DNA of 64,000 bases. Origin: Sphaerolaimus hirsutus (taxonomy: Eukaryota > Nematoda > Chromadorea > Monhysterida > Sphaerolaimidae). The notes below the pieces were generated by a model. It ran no database searches and had not been told where the DNA came from. It saw only the letters and a program-made list of their open reading frames with translations. Positions 1 through 24,171 of this stretch are shown piece after piece. Position 1 is the stretch's first letter. Each line of letters opens with the position of its first letter. The position numbers and the translations under genes are program-made. Location of the stretch: contig OZ038458.1 in assembly GCA_964036195.1 (NCBI GenBank), positions 12,041,832-12,105,831 of the forward strand, read 5' to 3'.

Positions 1-32
1 AAGACAGTTAAAAGCAGCCAGACCTACCGTCT

Positions 33-946
33 CTATTGCTGCTCATCACTGTCGCTGAATTGGGGCTGCGAGAAACCGTCACCACCGGCATTCGACGACG
101 ACAACTGCGAACCGAATGCAGCTGCTTGACCGCCCAAAAGTAGGCGATGTCTGCCAGATGAAACGTTGTGATAAACAAGATATCAAGACATCTGGCGTTT
201 ATTCAAATCACCTATCCTTTCTATGGTTAATAACCTACCGGAGAATGGCCCCACGCACGCTAGTTCACATCGACACAAATGTTAACTGGTTCCGATCCCA
301 ATTCCAAGGTGATATTTGAAAGTCGTTCGTTGGTACGCCAGTAAGCTTTGAATTGGGATCGGAACCAGTTGACATTTGTGTCGATGTCAACTAGCGTGTG
401 GCGCCAAAAATACAAAAAGCCAGCGTGCAGTCACATCGAATTTCAAGCTATTTAAATACAGCAACCAGTCCACCACAACAATCTACCGTATTCCCTCGAA
501 TTACCCTGTGGGTGTACTTCGAGGAAATACGGTACTCAGACGCAACAAAGCCGCCACGCAAAACCACAGCGCCACAAGCACCCACCTAATTGCCCGCTCC
601 ACCTCGACAACCCAGTGCTCGGTATCCCTGGCACCATACAACAGCCTCAACGACTGCAACCTGTCGCCCTGGTGCCAGTTCCGCAAATTGAGAAGTAAAA
701 TGGCAAACAGAAGTACCTGGCAAAAGTGAAGCGAAATGGCAAGTGAATTGGCAAAAGCGAAGTAAAAAACTAAAAAGCAATCTCCTCACATTTGACATTT
801 TACTTATCACTTGTCAATTTGCGGAACCGGCCCCTGCTCGTTGGCGCAGTGCAGCGCGACGCGCACCACCGACGCGGCTAGACTTTGCACGGCGGCGGAC
901 TCGGTCGGCGTCAAGGGGGGCGGCATGCGGCTCGCGTACTCGCAGT
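33..946 (-). CDS. 3' part of an unidentified gene (three last exons)
   Basis: Three exons join in phase on the minus strand: 946-828, 668-586 and 150-33, with stop TAG at 35-33. Splice sites read AG at 948-947, GT at 827-826, AG at 70-69, GT at 585-584 and AG at 152-151. The 107-residue product is alanine- and leucine-rich and helical-looking (it contains RMPPPLTPTESAAVQ and LLYGARDTEHWVVEVERAIR) and ends in a polar acidic tail, FSDSDEQQ. Codon use is GC-rich like the other real exons here, and the frame holds across both introns. I do not recognise the family. The 5' exons should lie at higher coordinates before 4141, but I found none, so the gene is partial or has a long first intron. The 159-bp intron 669-827 is wholly an inverted-repeat element. 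The other intron carries two further hairpins. Confidence 0.6.
246..407. mobile_element. Hairpin element, family A, copy 1
   Basis: A near-complete inverted repeat of about 160 bp: the left arm (GGCCCCACGCACGCTAG, then AACTGGTTCCGATCCCAATT) is mirrored on the right with few mismatches. A second copy of the same family sits in LENG1 intron 3 at 46996-47157. Both copies are inside introns. No coding capacity. Confidence 0.75.
484..534. repeat. Short palindrome with ACCGTATT / AAATACGGT ends
   Basis: Minimal member of a family whose ends read ATACCGTATTT and AAATACGGTAT with C-rich and G-rich (CCCCTCGAAT-like) interiors. Longer members are at 12882-13270, 42849-43139, 57415-57736 and 62990-63367. 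Partial copies lie near 1615-2010, 18957-19030, 21100-21380, 22911-23000, 23590-23685, 35720-35756 and 46000-46045. Confidence 0.6.
669..827 (-). mobile_element. Inverted-repeat element that forms a whole intron (family CAGG/GGCCAGTTCCGC)
   Basis: Ends are inverted repeats built on GTTCCGCAAATTGACAAG at the donor side and its complement at the acceptor side. CAGG stands on both flanks. The donor GT lies inside one terminal repeat and the acceptor CAG is the flanking duplication, so removing the intron restores an open frame. Related copies lie at 44768-44975, 45122-45293 and 61790-62355. Confidence 0.7.
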
Positions 947-3900
947 CTAGTGGTGGGAATAGAGAGCTAGCAATAGAAGGACTATGGTAATGTTATATAC
1001 GACATCAAGGCTCTTATCGTCATGAGGGTGGTTTGCACTGACCAAGAGTGCGTTTCCGGCACCCTACCACATGGTCTATTCAGTGACCTTACCATAAAAT
1101 GAACATTATCGTTTCTTCACTGCTGCGTCGTCTGTGATCATATGATTACTGTAGAGCGTTGAGATAGCATGAAAGTCGGTAATTTTCGGTTTTTGAGCTA
1201 TTTTTTTCCTATTTACCTCAAAATAGTCGCATTTGTTGTGTTAATCAAATCTCATTGACCATTCGCAATTTTGTGTGCAAATTGAATACTCTAGGCTATT
1301 TAGTGATTTTTAACATAACAATAAATATATCACGGATTTGAAAAAATCGCTAGGCAACATTAAACCTCGCCGCTATTTTAGGAAAGAGTTCTGATCTACT
1401 AATAATTGTATATAGGTATTTTTTAAAACTGATGACCAGCCACGCTGGTGAAACGCTAATTGGGTAGAGGGGTGGGGTGGGGTGTCTCTACAAGGGTCCC
1501 ATTCTTAAGCTATCCGTACTATAGATGACCCCGCTGCTCAACTAGAGACCATGTCTACTTTGTGAGGGTCGCTCAAAGGCGGTTTGTGACATTAACAAAT
1601 TAACTAGGCATCTATCCTCGGGCAGGTATTTCCTCGAAGAACACCCGGTAGGTGATTGTTTCAGAGTGCAAATTTTGAGGGGGGGGGTGAAACGAGGGGG
1701 GCTTAGTATTTCGACAAATTTTATTTGAATTCCCCAGTACTAAGTTGCTGTTTGTAACCTACGCAGGTGTAGAAAAATGCAAGGATAACTGCCATGCATT
1801 AGAGGCTATACACTTAAATATTCAAGTATGTAGATGGTATAAACCCTGCTACGTAAAACAGTCATTGTTTTTAACGTCTGTTCTGCATTGCCCGGATTAC
1901 AAACCGCATGTTTTGTCATTTACGTTTTCTTTACTAAATTTGGTGGGGGGGTATTTTGTAGGTATTTCGAATAAATACGGTAGAAAAATATACCCCCCAA
2001 TGTTGCAAATAGAAGCCACTGATGTCACCCCACCGCAAGAAATAAATGCGAGAATTACACTAGAAATAAACAAAGGTAAATAAATATACACTATTCCTGG
2101 CGGATGAACCTGCTCGACGGCGTTACAAACGATCGACGGGAAATGCACCGATCTGTGAGCGAGAATTCATTTGCTACAAAAAATGACGGTATGAGAACAT
2201 CGAAAAACGTCCAAACGAAACGACACAAGTAACGTGTAGTACATAAATACAAGTATTCAATTAGAAAAACAATACAAACGACACGAAACCATCAAAAAAT
2301 TCAATAAACAAATCACCGACGTGTACCGGCATAAACAAGTAGCACAGCGGAATTCTAAAAGTTATAGTTTTTATTTGCGGGAATCGCGAAGTACCATTGG
2401 ATTTAAAAGTGAAGTGATCGATTTAAGGGAAAAACGGGTAAAAATTCCTTCTTGAGTATTCCGCTGTTATAATTTTGAATAGAAATGTACAAAGATGTCA
2501 TCTAGTCGACGCAATTTTTTTGCAATTATGAACTCGCAGTGCACGAGAAGTCGATGCGAAATCGGCATGTAAAATAATCTGTAGTGTGAAACATTCCCAA
2601 CAAAAGAAGCTTAGGCCGAACGTGCACTTAAATGGACATAACTTTCAAAGCAGCGCACTTCACCAGTGTTCAAACGGGATCCCGATCCCGAATCCCGAGA
2701 ATTATCGGGATTTTGTGGTCCCGATCCCGAAACCTCAATACCGATCCCGAAACCCCAAAAAAAGCCAATCCCGATCCCGAAAGTATTCAAAACCCAATCC
2801 CGATCCCGTGACTTCAATCCCGATACCGTAAAAATCAGTGTAAATAATAAAAGGCGAAAAATGACGTTTTTGCACTAAAATATGAACAGAAATCGCCATC
2901 ATCTATTTTATGCCACTTTTCTGGCATCCGAGAGTGTTTTAGACCTTTGTGAATAACTCTGAATGCCAGAATTATGGCCAAAATCTCGATCCTGCGACCC
3001 CAATCCCGTTCGCCCCAAAAATGCCAATCCCGATCCCGAAATCTGAAAAAAACCCATCCCGATCCCAAAATCTCGAAAAGCCAATCCCGATTCCGAAAAG
3101 TCAATCCCGTTAGAACCCTAATTCCTTTATCACACTGTCAAACACCACCGCAAATGCATTCACCTTTCCTTATTTAGCTGATAATGTACTAGTCAAGATA
3201 AATGTCTGATTTCAAGCAACAAAATCGCAAATATGCCATGTTGCGGATGAAGTGTCAATAGTTTTGAGAAATCCGAGAAGCAGTTTTGATCTACTACACC
3301 CCCTCCCGCGTGATTTTTAATAAGCGAAAAAGTGCGTTACTTTAAAGCTAGGTCACTGAAAGAAAGTGCTAATTATCTATCCCCAGCTATCACTTTCCAT
3401 GGTAAATTTGATGATTTGCACACAGTCGGAAAAGATCATTGCGGAGTTATGATCAGCACAGTTCAATTTGGAAATAACGGGTGAAAAAGGTGTTCACGAA
3501 TCCATGACACAATATCCAAAAAAACACGTGGATTCGTGTGCACAGAAGCCTAAATAAATGCCGTCAGATATTTTTATACCAATATTACCGAGGACTGAAT
3601 TATACAAATTATATTTACGTGCCAGAGAAATGAACTCATCGCAACAATATCAAATTTCCCTGGCTATCATTTGTCGAGGCAATAGTTTTTATGGTAAGCA
3701 ATAGACTATCTTAGGTAACCTCTCTACTTACAAAAAAGTAGACTGATGTAGGAGCAATTTTGTAATGAGAGCATTCTATCGAACGTATTTTACAGTTTTG
3801 AAAGAAAGTGCGGTTTGTAAATAACTCCAGTAGTGAATATAAAATATGACGCTCAAAATCTAAAATACCATAAATCGTGCGATATGGCTCCGCGTACTAG

Positions 3901-4140
3901 TTTCGGTTTTTGCAAACTGTTTTCTACAAAAACAATTAGCTCATGTGTTTGACAAATTTTTTCGAGTTTTTGATTTGACCCTAAACACTTCTCATAGATT
4001 TGGTGCACGATGCACAAACTGCAGTTGAGTGTAAAAGTTCATAGACAAGCTGTGAAACTGGCAATGCAAAGAGTCACTAGACAACCGAGACTAACAACCA
4101 TCGATTACACGGATACACGATAATGAGCTAGCTGAAAATG
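947..4140. other. Gene-free stretch between the first gene and PRPF4B
   Basis: No exon with believable splice sites and codon use was found. It holds a degenerate ACCGTATT/CGGTA-family repeat around 1615-2010, the CCCGATCCCGAAA-type element at 2666-3120, and otherwise AT-rich sequence without recognisable features. The promoter or 5' exons of the minus-strand gene at 33-946 would be expected here, but I cannot see them. Confidence 0.5.
2666..3120. mobile_element. Element with (CCCGATCCCGAAA)n core and TTCAAACGGGAT ends
   Basis: Begins GTTCAAACGGGATCCCGATCC and ends in the complement (TCAATCCCGTTAGAACCCTA). Both halves are degenerate tandem units of CCGATCCCGAAA, and a unique central part of about 150 bp separates them. 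Same family at 5582-5812, 9588-10065 and 14366-16164. The last two have exact 8-bp target duplications. Confidence 0.7.
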
Positions 4141-17005
<12,865 letters not shown>

Positions 17006-17444
17006 TATTGACCCGCTTGTCTATCTTTCTTTTCGGCGATTTTTCGTTTTGTTTAGTCAATTATTTCAGTAAGACATCTAAACACAAGACTAAAATTAAA
17101 ATAACACGACAATATCTAGATTTTCAAAACCCTGCTTATATAAAAAATAATTTAATGCACAACTAATTGCTTTTGTGATTCTGTCCACGATCAACTGAAA
17201 AATTCGAGCCAGTCGTGAATATAACACACAACCATCGACGTGCCTTACTCAATCGATGTCTACCATTGGTCGTTGTCACCGTCGTACTCTGGGAAGCACA
17301 TGGCTGGATAAAAATATTTGGGTATTTTACTACAGTGCGCGCAGATATTTTGCTTTGCATGCGGCGGTCGGCGCAAGCTCCGCCCACTTTCGTGTAAATG
17401 CCCACTAGCGCTAACCCCAGAAATCACGAACGTTTCGTCAGGCT

Positions 17445-18057
17445 TAGGGTGTCAAAAAAATTTTTTGACGGAAAACGGAAACGGAAACGGAAAAAAAATT
17501 TCAGCGGCCGGAAAACGGAAAAAAAATTGCACTTAGCGGAAAACGGAAACGGAAACGGAAAAAAATTTTCAGTGGCCGGAAAACGGAAAAAGGGGCCGGA
17601 AAAACGGAAACGGAAAAATGGAATTTGCATGGAAATGGAAAAATTTGCTGAAATTTTGCCAAAAAACACAATAAAATTCTCTGAAATTTTGCTGGAAACA
17701 GTATTTTTTTACATAATTGACAATCTGCACAACTGTTTGTTTACCAGTTTGGCTGGACCAGAAAACAGAAAGATGAGCCAGAAAAGGGTAAAATAAGGCG
17801 GAAAGCAGAAAATTGAGGCGGAAAACGGAAAAAAGTGGAAAAACTGGAAATTGAGCCGGAAAACGGAAAAAAGGCGGAAAAACTTAAAATTTAACCGGAA
17901 AACCGAAAATGAGCCGGAAAAACGGAAACGGAAAAAAGGTGGCCGGAAAACGGAACGGAAAACGGAAAAAAATGTCAGCTGCCAGAAAACGGAACGGAAA
18001 ACGGAAAAAATTTGCCTGCAGAAAACGGAAGACGGAAAACGGGAATTTGACACCCTA
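17445..18057. mobile_element. hAT-like TAGGGTGTCA element between PRPF4B and SAP18
   Basis: Ends TAGGGTGTCAAAAAA and TTTGACACCCTA. Flanks are GTCAGGCT on both sides (exact 8-bp duplication). The core is GGAAAACGGAAACGG-type tandem units in both halves, with a unique centre near 17640-17770. It occupies about 40% of the 1475-bp region shared by the divergent PRPF4B and SAP18 genes. Confidence 0.85.
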
Positions 18058-18480
18058 GTCAGGCTCGTCTTTTTTTGTGTGTGAGCTCAATAACAACAGT
18101 TAAATTTCTACGATTTCTTACATTTGACAGAGAACACACATAATTTTAGCCCCCTGTGCGTACGCTCGACCCACAATTCCCATTTTTAAGCGTGTGGTGG
18201 GCCTCGAAATGTTCATAAAAATCACAAGTTTGTATAGGGAAAACGACACGCCCGGCCGAGCAAAATTAATGTGCAGTTTTAAGATGTAGGCTGGCGCGAG
18301 TGCGCAGAGTAACAGTGGCACATGGCTCGGTGCCAATACGCACAGGAATTTCTGCGCGCACTGTATGCACAACAGAAACCAGACAACGGTGTTGCGCCGG
18401 AAAGTTGGTACAAGGGAAACATTGACCTCAAAAAAATAGAACGAAACAGACCATAACCTCAGTGCAAGTTTGGGAGGAAA

Positions 18481-19451
18481 ATGGCCGCCGTCGATTCCAT
18501 GGTTGCTCCGGTGGAAGATGTGAAACCGGTTGACCGGGAAAAGGTTCGATTAATCCTCTTATGTACAGCTTCGCATGATGTCACTCGTTTCACTTGACAC
18601 TAACATTTTGTGCAGACTTGCCCGCTGCTTCTGCGTGTATTCTGCTCTAATATCCGGCACAACCATGTCAGCGATTACTTTCGAGGCAACGTACCTCCCA
18701 ACGAACTGCAGATATACACCTGGTTGGTCGTAAAATCTCTTTATTCGTTTTCTAGGTACACGTCGGTCTTTGTCGTTTTGAGTGAAAGTAGATTAGCACA
18801 TTTTGACAAAAATTCGAAATTGATAAAGCGGTTCGATCGCAGGTTGGACTGTTCATTGCGCGAGCTGATGGGCCTAATCAAAGAGGTAAATGTGGAGGCG
18901 CGTCGCCCTGGTACTCGATTCGATTTTGCCCTTGTTCGCCCTGATGAATATAGGTGTGTACCCCATTTCCTCGAATTACCCCCCCCTTCCTCGAAAAACC
19001 CCCAGTCTGTGCTACCTTGAGAAATAATACCCTTGAAATAGCCCCACCCAAATTGAGTCTAAACGATGTTAATGACAAGAGAACTGCAGCTTGTGATCTA
19101 TATAATGCACAGCACATGGTAAATAAGAACAAAGTTTGTTTGCAAACCGAACCTCCAGCCCATGTTACCAAGTTCCTTTCATCCCAACCTCAATTTCCTC
19201 AACCATTCACTGCTCGCAGACCGGGCTACGAGATGCGCGACTTGGGCACGTGCGTGTCGGGCCAGCGCGGGTTGGACGACTCCAAGACGTTGTCCCAGTG
19301 CAAGTTCGTCATCGGCGACTTCATCGACGTGGCCGTGGTGCTGCCGCAGATGGAGCGCAGAGGCGGGCCCATGGGCATGCGCAGGGGAGGCGGCATGGGC
19401 ATGGGGATGAGGGATGGCCCCCCGCATCAGGGGGGATACGGCAGGTATTGA
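18481..19451 (+). CDS. SAP18: Histone deacetylase complex subunit SAP18
   Basis: Four exons join in phase: 18481-18543, 18616-18722, 18843-18953 and 19220-19451, giving 170 residues. Conserved SAP18 blocks are present in order: CPLLLRVFCSNIRHN, PPNELQIYTW, LRELMGLIKEV, RRPGTRFDFALV, RPGYEMRDLGTCVSGQRG and DDSKTLSQCKFVIGDFIDVA. SAP18 has a ubiquitin-like fold and works in the Sin3-HDAC complex and, with RNPS1 and acinus, in the ASAP splicing complex (family knowledge). The C-terminus after the core is glycine-, methionine- and arginine-rich (MRRGGGMGMGMRDG), an ordinary kind of extension. The first ATG follows purines and opens the first exon. Intron 3 carries a partial ACCGTATT/CGAAT-family repeat. 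The gene is divergent from PRPF4B, another splicing gene. Confidence 0.95.
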
Positions 19452-20182
19452 TAATTGTTGTGCGATTTGAGTAAATGCATTGTATTGTGGACTGTAAATT
19501 TGTAAATTGGCGTACTGCGTGATTGAGGGAACACTAAATTTTTAAATTACCTTTACAAATATATACATTAAATATAAAATTAGCGTATTGTGTTTCAATT
19601 TTACAGTTATGTAACATTTAAATTTATTTAACGCTTTTACGGTAAAGTGTTCCATCAAATATTAAGTGATCGCTAAATGATAGTTTGTTTAGATTCCATT
19701 TGTTGGTTGTTGTAGCAGTTTGTGAGGACACAAGTCCGATTACTTGGTCTCATGTATCTCATTCTTTTTGAAATTGCTGATCTGCTTGTGATCGAACTGA
19801 TACGGAGTTTCGTGTTTTGCTTCATTGTATTGAAAAAAATTCAACGGGGGTCGTTGGCATTGGTCGGTTCATGCCCGTGAAGCTAAAACATTCTTCGAAA
19901 GGCTCTTAGTATCATTTAGAGAGCATCTTTGGAAATAACATTTCCAGCCAAATAGACCAATGTAGAAATTTGGGAAGCAAAATATTTCTCTGCATCCCAT
20001 TGTCACGAGTCAATACAATACAAATTTGTTTGTCATCAGCGCACGTTGTTGCATTTCACTTTTCGACGTACAAAATGAACGCAACCATCCATTAAACAGT
20101 CAATTTCCTACATTCACTGGTAAAATTTTTTTCAAAAAAGGCCTCTTGACTGACTACCGCTTGAGATCGACTAATAAACAAT
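19452..20182. other. Spacer downstream of SAP18
   Basis: AT-rich sequence without repeat ends, exons or RNA-gene signals that I can identify. It should contain the SAP18 3' UTR and the promoter of the next gene. No canonical AATAAA is visible close to the SAP18 stop. Confidence 0.4.
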
Positions 20183-23100
20183 ATGATCGGGTCGAGAAGG
20201 CGCACTAGCACTCAGGATCAACAACCGAGAAAACGATCAGAAAGGTTAGCGCCGTGTTATGTTGTGCGTTCGCTGAAGTCGGGTTTTTAGATCTATTTGG
20301 AGCCTGGCTGTGAATTGTCATGCCTTGGTAGTGGCGCTTCGCGCTGGAACTTGAACTGGAACCGTTCGCTGAAATTCACCGTTCACTTATTTAGCGTGGT
20401 TGTTGTGTGCCGGATAGGGATGGCAAGCGCTTTTTTTCAAGTGCTTTTTTTTTAAAAACGCCGCTTTTTTTTAAAAAACGCTAGGGTCCCAATTTTTTTT
20501 GTACTTATGCACTAGGTATTTTGCTATTTTTTCGTGAGCAAGCGCGAAATTTCACATGCAAATTACCACTTGTGGCTGTTTTCATTGGTTTTGTGGCATT
20601 TTTATAGTCATTGCTTCTATTCCTGCATGCTATCATGTAATAATAAGTTGTGATATGTTAGTGTAGTATAGAATATTCAGCCAATCTGCTCCCACATACT
20701 TCTACAGTGGGAAACATTAGTCTCAATGTATTAGCCTTCTCTTATAGCGTTATTTATAAGCACTATCTCATGCCTAACTTCATTTGAAGTCACGAAACAT
20801 TCACAAACAGCGATATACATAATGAGTCAACAAAAAAAGTAATTTTTTGGCAGAAATCATCACTTATTATGTTTTCCCATGACTATACAGCCATTCTATG
20901 GCTATATATCATCACAATTGCTGCCAATTGTCTGATATACCTGTATATATTGATACAGAACCATATTTTGGAGCTTTTTAGGGAACGTCTCGACATTTTA
21001 AAAAAAAAGCGAAAAAAGCGCGTTTTTTTATAAAAAAAGCGCTTTTTTAAAAAAAAGCGGGGCCGTTAAAAAAAGCGCTTTTTTCCATCCCTAGTGCCGG
21101 ATATCCTCGAATAAGTCCCCCATTGAGTATTTTTTCGTCATGAAGTTTTTGAGGGGGGGGGGTCTTTTTTACTTAGACTAAATAGTAGACAGTAGTTGGA
21201 AAGTAAAATGTATCATCAATTTACTGCACATGGGGTTAATGTGGTAACATAAATTATTTGTAGGAATATAAAATTCACAATTCGAGCAGTGAAATCTAGC
21301 TTATACCCCATTTATTTGGTATAATCGACTGCACCGTAGTAGGTAAGTCCCCTCGACTCTTCTTGAATAACCCCCTCTGTTGGTTGAGTGAGGACGATAA
21401 CTGAAAACCGTCAGAAGTCGTGTGACAAGGACACGTTTGTATGCACTTTTTGTAACGATAATGGCTAAATCCCTTTCTGCTGTAACGCCGCTTGAACGAC
21501 GCATGCCATTCTCAGCCACACCAAAGCTCCACGAATAGATCGAAGATCCTCGGTTAACGTTTCAAGCACGCTGCACAAATACACGCGTGTAGACATCCCG
21601 TGGTGCCGTCGAGGCCGCGGACGGTGAAGCAGCGGGCGCGGGCGAACAGCCGCAGCAACCGGTCGACCAGTCGCGACTATGTGGGCATCGAGGACCTCGC
21701 TTTGGGCGACGCCGGCGAAGTCACTGAAACTGAGGTTCGTCCACGGTGACGCGGACGACACATGATCTTAACTGGCACTGGAGAATTCGGGTTTTTGGCG
21801 CCGACAGTTTCTGCACGCACAATTCAAAGGCGGAGGAATCTGCCGAACACTACGCGTTGGAAGGATATAAAATTCGGCATGCAAGAAGAACTGCACATTC
21901 CTTAAAACATTCCATCATGGGTGTGCCTTTTCCAATAAATAAGTGGCGGAAAAACTACCCCATTTTAGAAATCCAGTTGTCAGTCAGTTGTCGATTATGC
22001 GCCCCTTTTCAGCGCGACAAGAAAACTCAGGCGGGTGCGAACCCGTACGCCAAGCCGGACATATTCAATGACATCACGTTCACCGAGGACATGAAGCGCG
22101 CTGGCAGGCAGACAGACATGGACACTGTACGGTTCCTCCCGCATTCAATTGCCCTATTTTCGTATTGTGACTCGTCTAATAACAAAAATATATGTGTTTT
22201 TGCGACCTTGCAGTCGACCCGCAGCGAGGCCGAGCAATCGGCCAGGCAGGTGCGTCAGCCGGCCAAGCAGCAAGTGTGGCGCAAGTTGGCTCTCGATTCG
22301 TCCAGCAGCACCACTGGACCGTCGCCAACGTCCAGCACGCCGAGCTCAGGTGCGGGGGGGGGGGGGTATTCTTGATATTTATTTTCTATGTATAAAGTAT
22401 TTATGTAGCACTTATGGATGGAAAACGTTTTTTCAACCACGTTTTTTCAACTACATATCTGAGCTATTTACTGATTGACAGTAGTTAACTCTCCATATAC
22501 AAGTTTCTTATCCTCAGAGTTTTTGAAGCGCATCCTGTATAATTTCCACTTGTACGCTCTCAAGCAAGCCATGCTTACTTCAAACTAGGCTGTTATTCAG
22601 AGGGATTTGGTAACTCAACTTGGAGACCCCTCATTTCAGACTCCGACGACGAGGAAAAGAAGGAGAGGGACAAAAAGGGCGCTGGCAATACTGATTCTGG
22701 CACGTCGGTTTCCTCGGGACAGTTGGAAAATGGCACAGTTCGAATGAAGCGTCGTACAGACGGCCGGCACGTTTTGTTTACATTTATTCGGATGGGAGGA
22801 CACATATTTCACTTTTTTCATTTGTAAAACAAAATTGAAGCTTGCTTAGACATCCTTTGTCGACTTTAGCAAAATTGAAATTTTGCCCAATTGTACATAT
22901 AGGTATTTACAGTGTATCCTCGAATAAGCCCCCTTCGAAAAACTGGAATAAGTCCCCCCCAGTTAGCCGAATGAAGAAAAAATACCCCCTCCTATGAAAC
23001 ATGTTTTATGTATTTAGGTGTTGCGAAACATTAAAGCGGCGTTTACACGGTTTCGTGTGCCGACAAAAAAACGAGTGAAAAAGTTCCATAATTCCGGAAT

Positions 23101-23910
23101 AAAGTTCCATATCTGCAAGGTAAGGCACTGAAGTATACTCACTAGTTAAGTGTACACACATCCCAATTTGCAGATAATTTGCGTGTGTCGTTCAAGAGTT
23201 AAAAGCAAATTACACTTGTCGGTTCGGTTTCAAAACGAAAACCGAACCGACAAATGTAATTTGTTTTCAAGTCGTGAACGACATGCCCGAATTATCTGCA
23301 AATTGGCATGTGTGTACACTCAACTAGTGAGTATACTTCACTTCTTTGTCTTGCAGATATGGAACTTTATTGTGGAATTATGAAACTTTTTGTCTTCTTT
23401 TTTTGTCGGCACAAAATGCAGTGTAAACGCCGCTTAAGTAAATATTCTGCAGTTTATGCTCGCTGGTAGCGATTCTATTGCTTCACTTATGGAATCTGTA
23501 TTTTAACTTAATGATTTATGAAGCTAATTTTACCCCATTTACACCCTAAATTGATTACGCATTTTATGCAAAGTTCTGATGGAAAAAACTCCCCCGCTCG
23601 AATAAGTCCCCCTCAAAAAATTCTAACGAAAATTCCGACTCCCCCGGTAACTTTTTCGAGTATATACTGTATACGGTGTTTTAGTTCATCGTCTTTGCAC
23701 TTTGGTGACGTCGAAAACTGAAAACACGCGTTTGACCGTTCCATCACGCCCAGTCGCAGTCGGCGGCGAGCGGCACACAAAGGGCGCTGCCGCGGCCCGT
23801 CGCCCAACGTCATGCTGTTGATCATCGCTGGCATATGGCTCTCATTGATTCTTGTTGTAGCCACCCTCTATGCGATTTTCAGTAGTCGAGCTGGACATTT
23901 TACTGTGTGA
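20183..23910 (+). CDS. Unidentified basic protein, possibly with a C-terminal membrane anchor
   Basis: Five exons are in phase: 20183-20244, 21593-21734, 22013-22126, 22214-22349 and one starting at 22640 (donor unresolved, within 22703-22775). The N-terminus is strongly basic (MIGSRRRTSTQDQQPRKRSER, then SRPRTVKQRARANSRSNRST), followed by DYVGIEDLALGDAGEV, NPYAKPDIFNDITFTEDMKR, a serine-rich stretch and an acidic run (SDSDDEEKKERDKK). A likely last exon, 23754-23910, encodes an arginine-rich stretch and then one hydrophobic helix (LLIIAGIWLSLILVVATLY) nine residues before the end, like a tail-anchored membrane protein. Phase into that exon fits only weak donors, so an extra small exon may exist or the anchor may belong elsewhere. 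The donor-like GTGAGC at 23907 could also extend it. I do not recognise the family; a nuclear-envelope or ER protein is one possibility. Introns hold elements at 20415-21093 and 23031-23437. Confidence 0.6.
20415..21093. mobile_element. hAT-like TAGGGATGG element
   Basis: Ends TAGGGATGGCAAGCGC and GCGC...TTCCATCCCTA, flanked by GTGCCGGA on both sides (exact 8-bp duplication). Poly-T/poly-A stretches punctuated with GCGC lie near both ends. In the first intron of the unidentified gene. Confidence 0.85.
23031..23437. mobile_element. piggyBac-like hairpin with TTAA ends
   Basis: TTAA stands on both flanks of a near-complete inverted repeat of about 400 bp (AGCGGCGTTTACAC ... GTGTAAACGCCGC). The two arms of about 190 bp mirror each other almost throughout. 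TTAA target duplication is the hallmark of piggyBac-type insertion (family knowledge). No coding capacity. Confidence 0.75.
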
Positions 23911-24028
23911 GCAGAGTGTAGAGGACATTGTCGCCGCGCATCACTGCGTCAGGGTGCTCGTGCATTTCCCACCTGTATGCTGTACACCCAGTGCGGCGCG
24001 AATCTAGATTGTCCTATCGGGCCCGCAC

Positions 24029-24171
24029 TGGAGATGGTCGAAAAAGGTTTTTTACAACGAATGGGTTTTTTTTGGAACCGTTTTTTTAAAGCTCCCAGAT
24101 ATGGCCATGAGTCAACGGTTTCGATGGTCTGGTTTGAAAAAAAACGTTTGAAAAAAACCCGGCCATCCCTA
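24029..24171. mobile_element. Short hAT-like element between two genes
   Basis: Ends TGGAGATGG and CCATCCCTA, flanked by GCCCGCAC on both sides (exact 8-bp duplication). Only 143 bp long; the core is an AAAACG/CGTTTT stem with CTCCCAGATATGGCC as in the longer family members. Confidence 0.8.

Noticed and set aside
2106-2148. 43-bp exon-like segment on the minus strand (AG ... GAGCAG|GTTCAT) upstream of the first gene
   Set aside because: The phase needed to join the acceptor at 947 puts a TAA in frame.
21746-22375. 209-codon open frame reading through two exons
   Set aside because: It begins in intron sequence and continues through splice sites; only 22013-22126 and 22214-22349 are coding.
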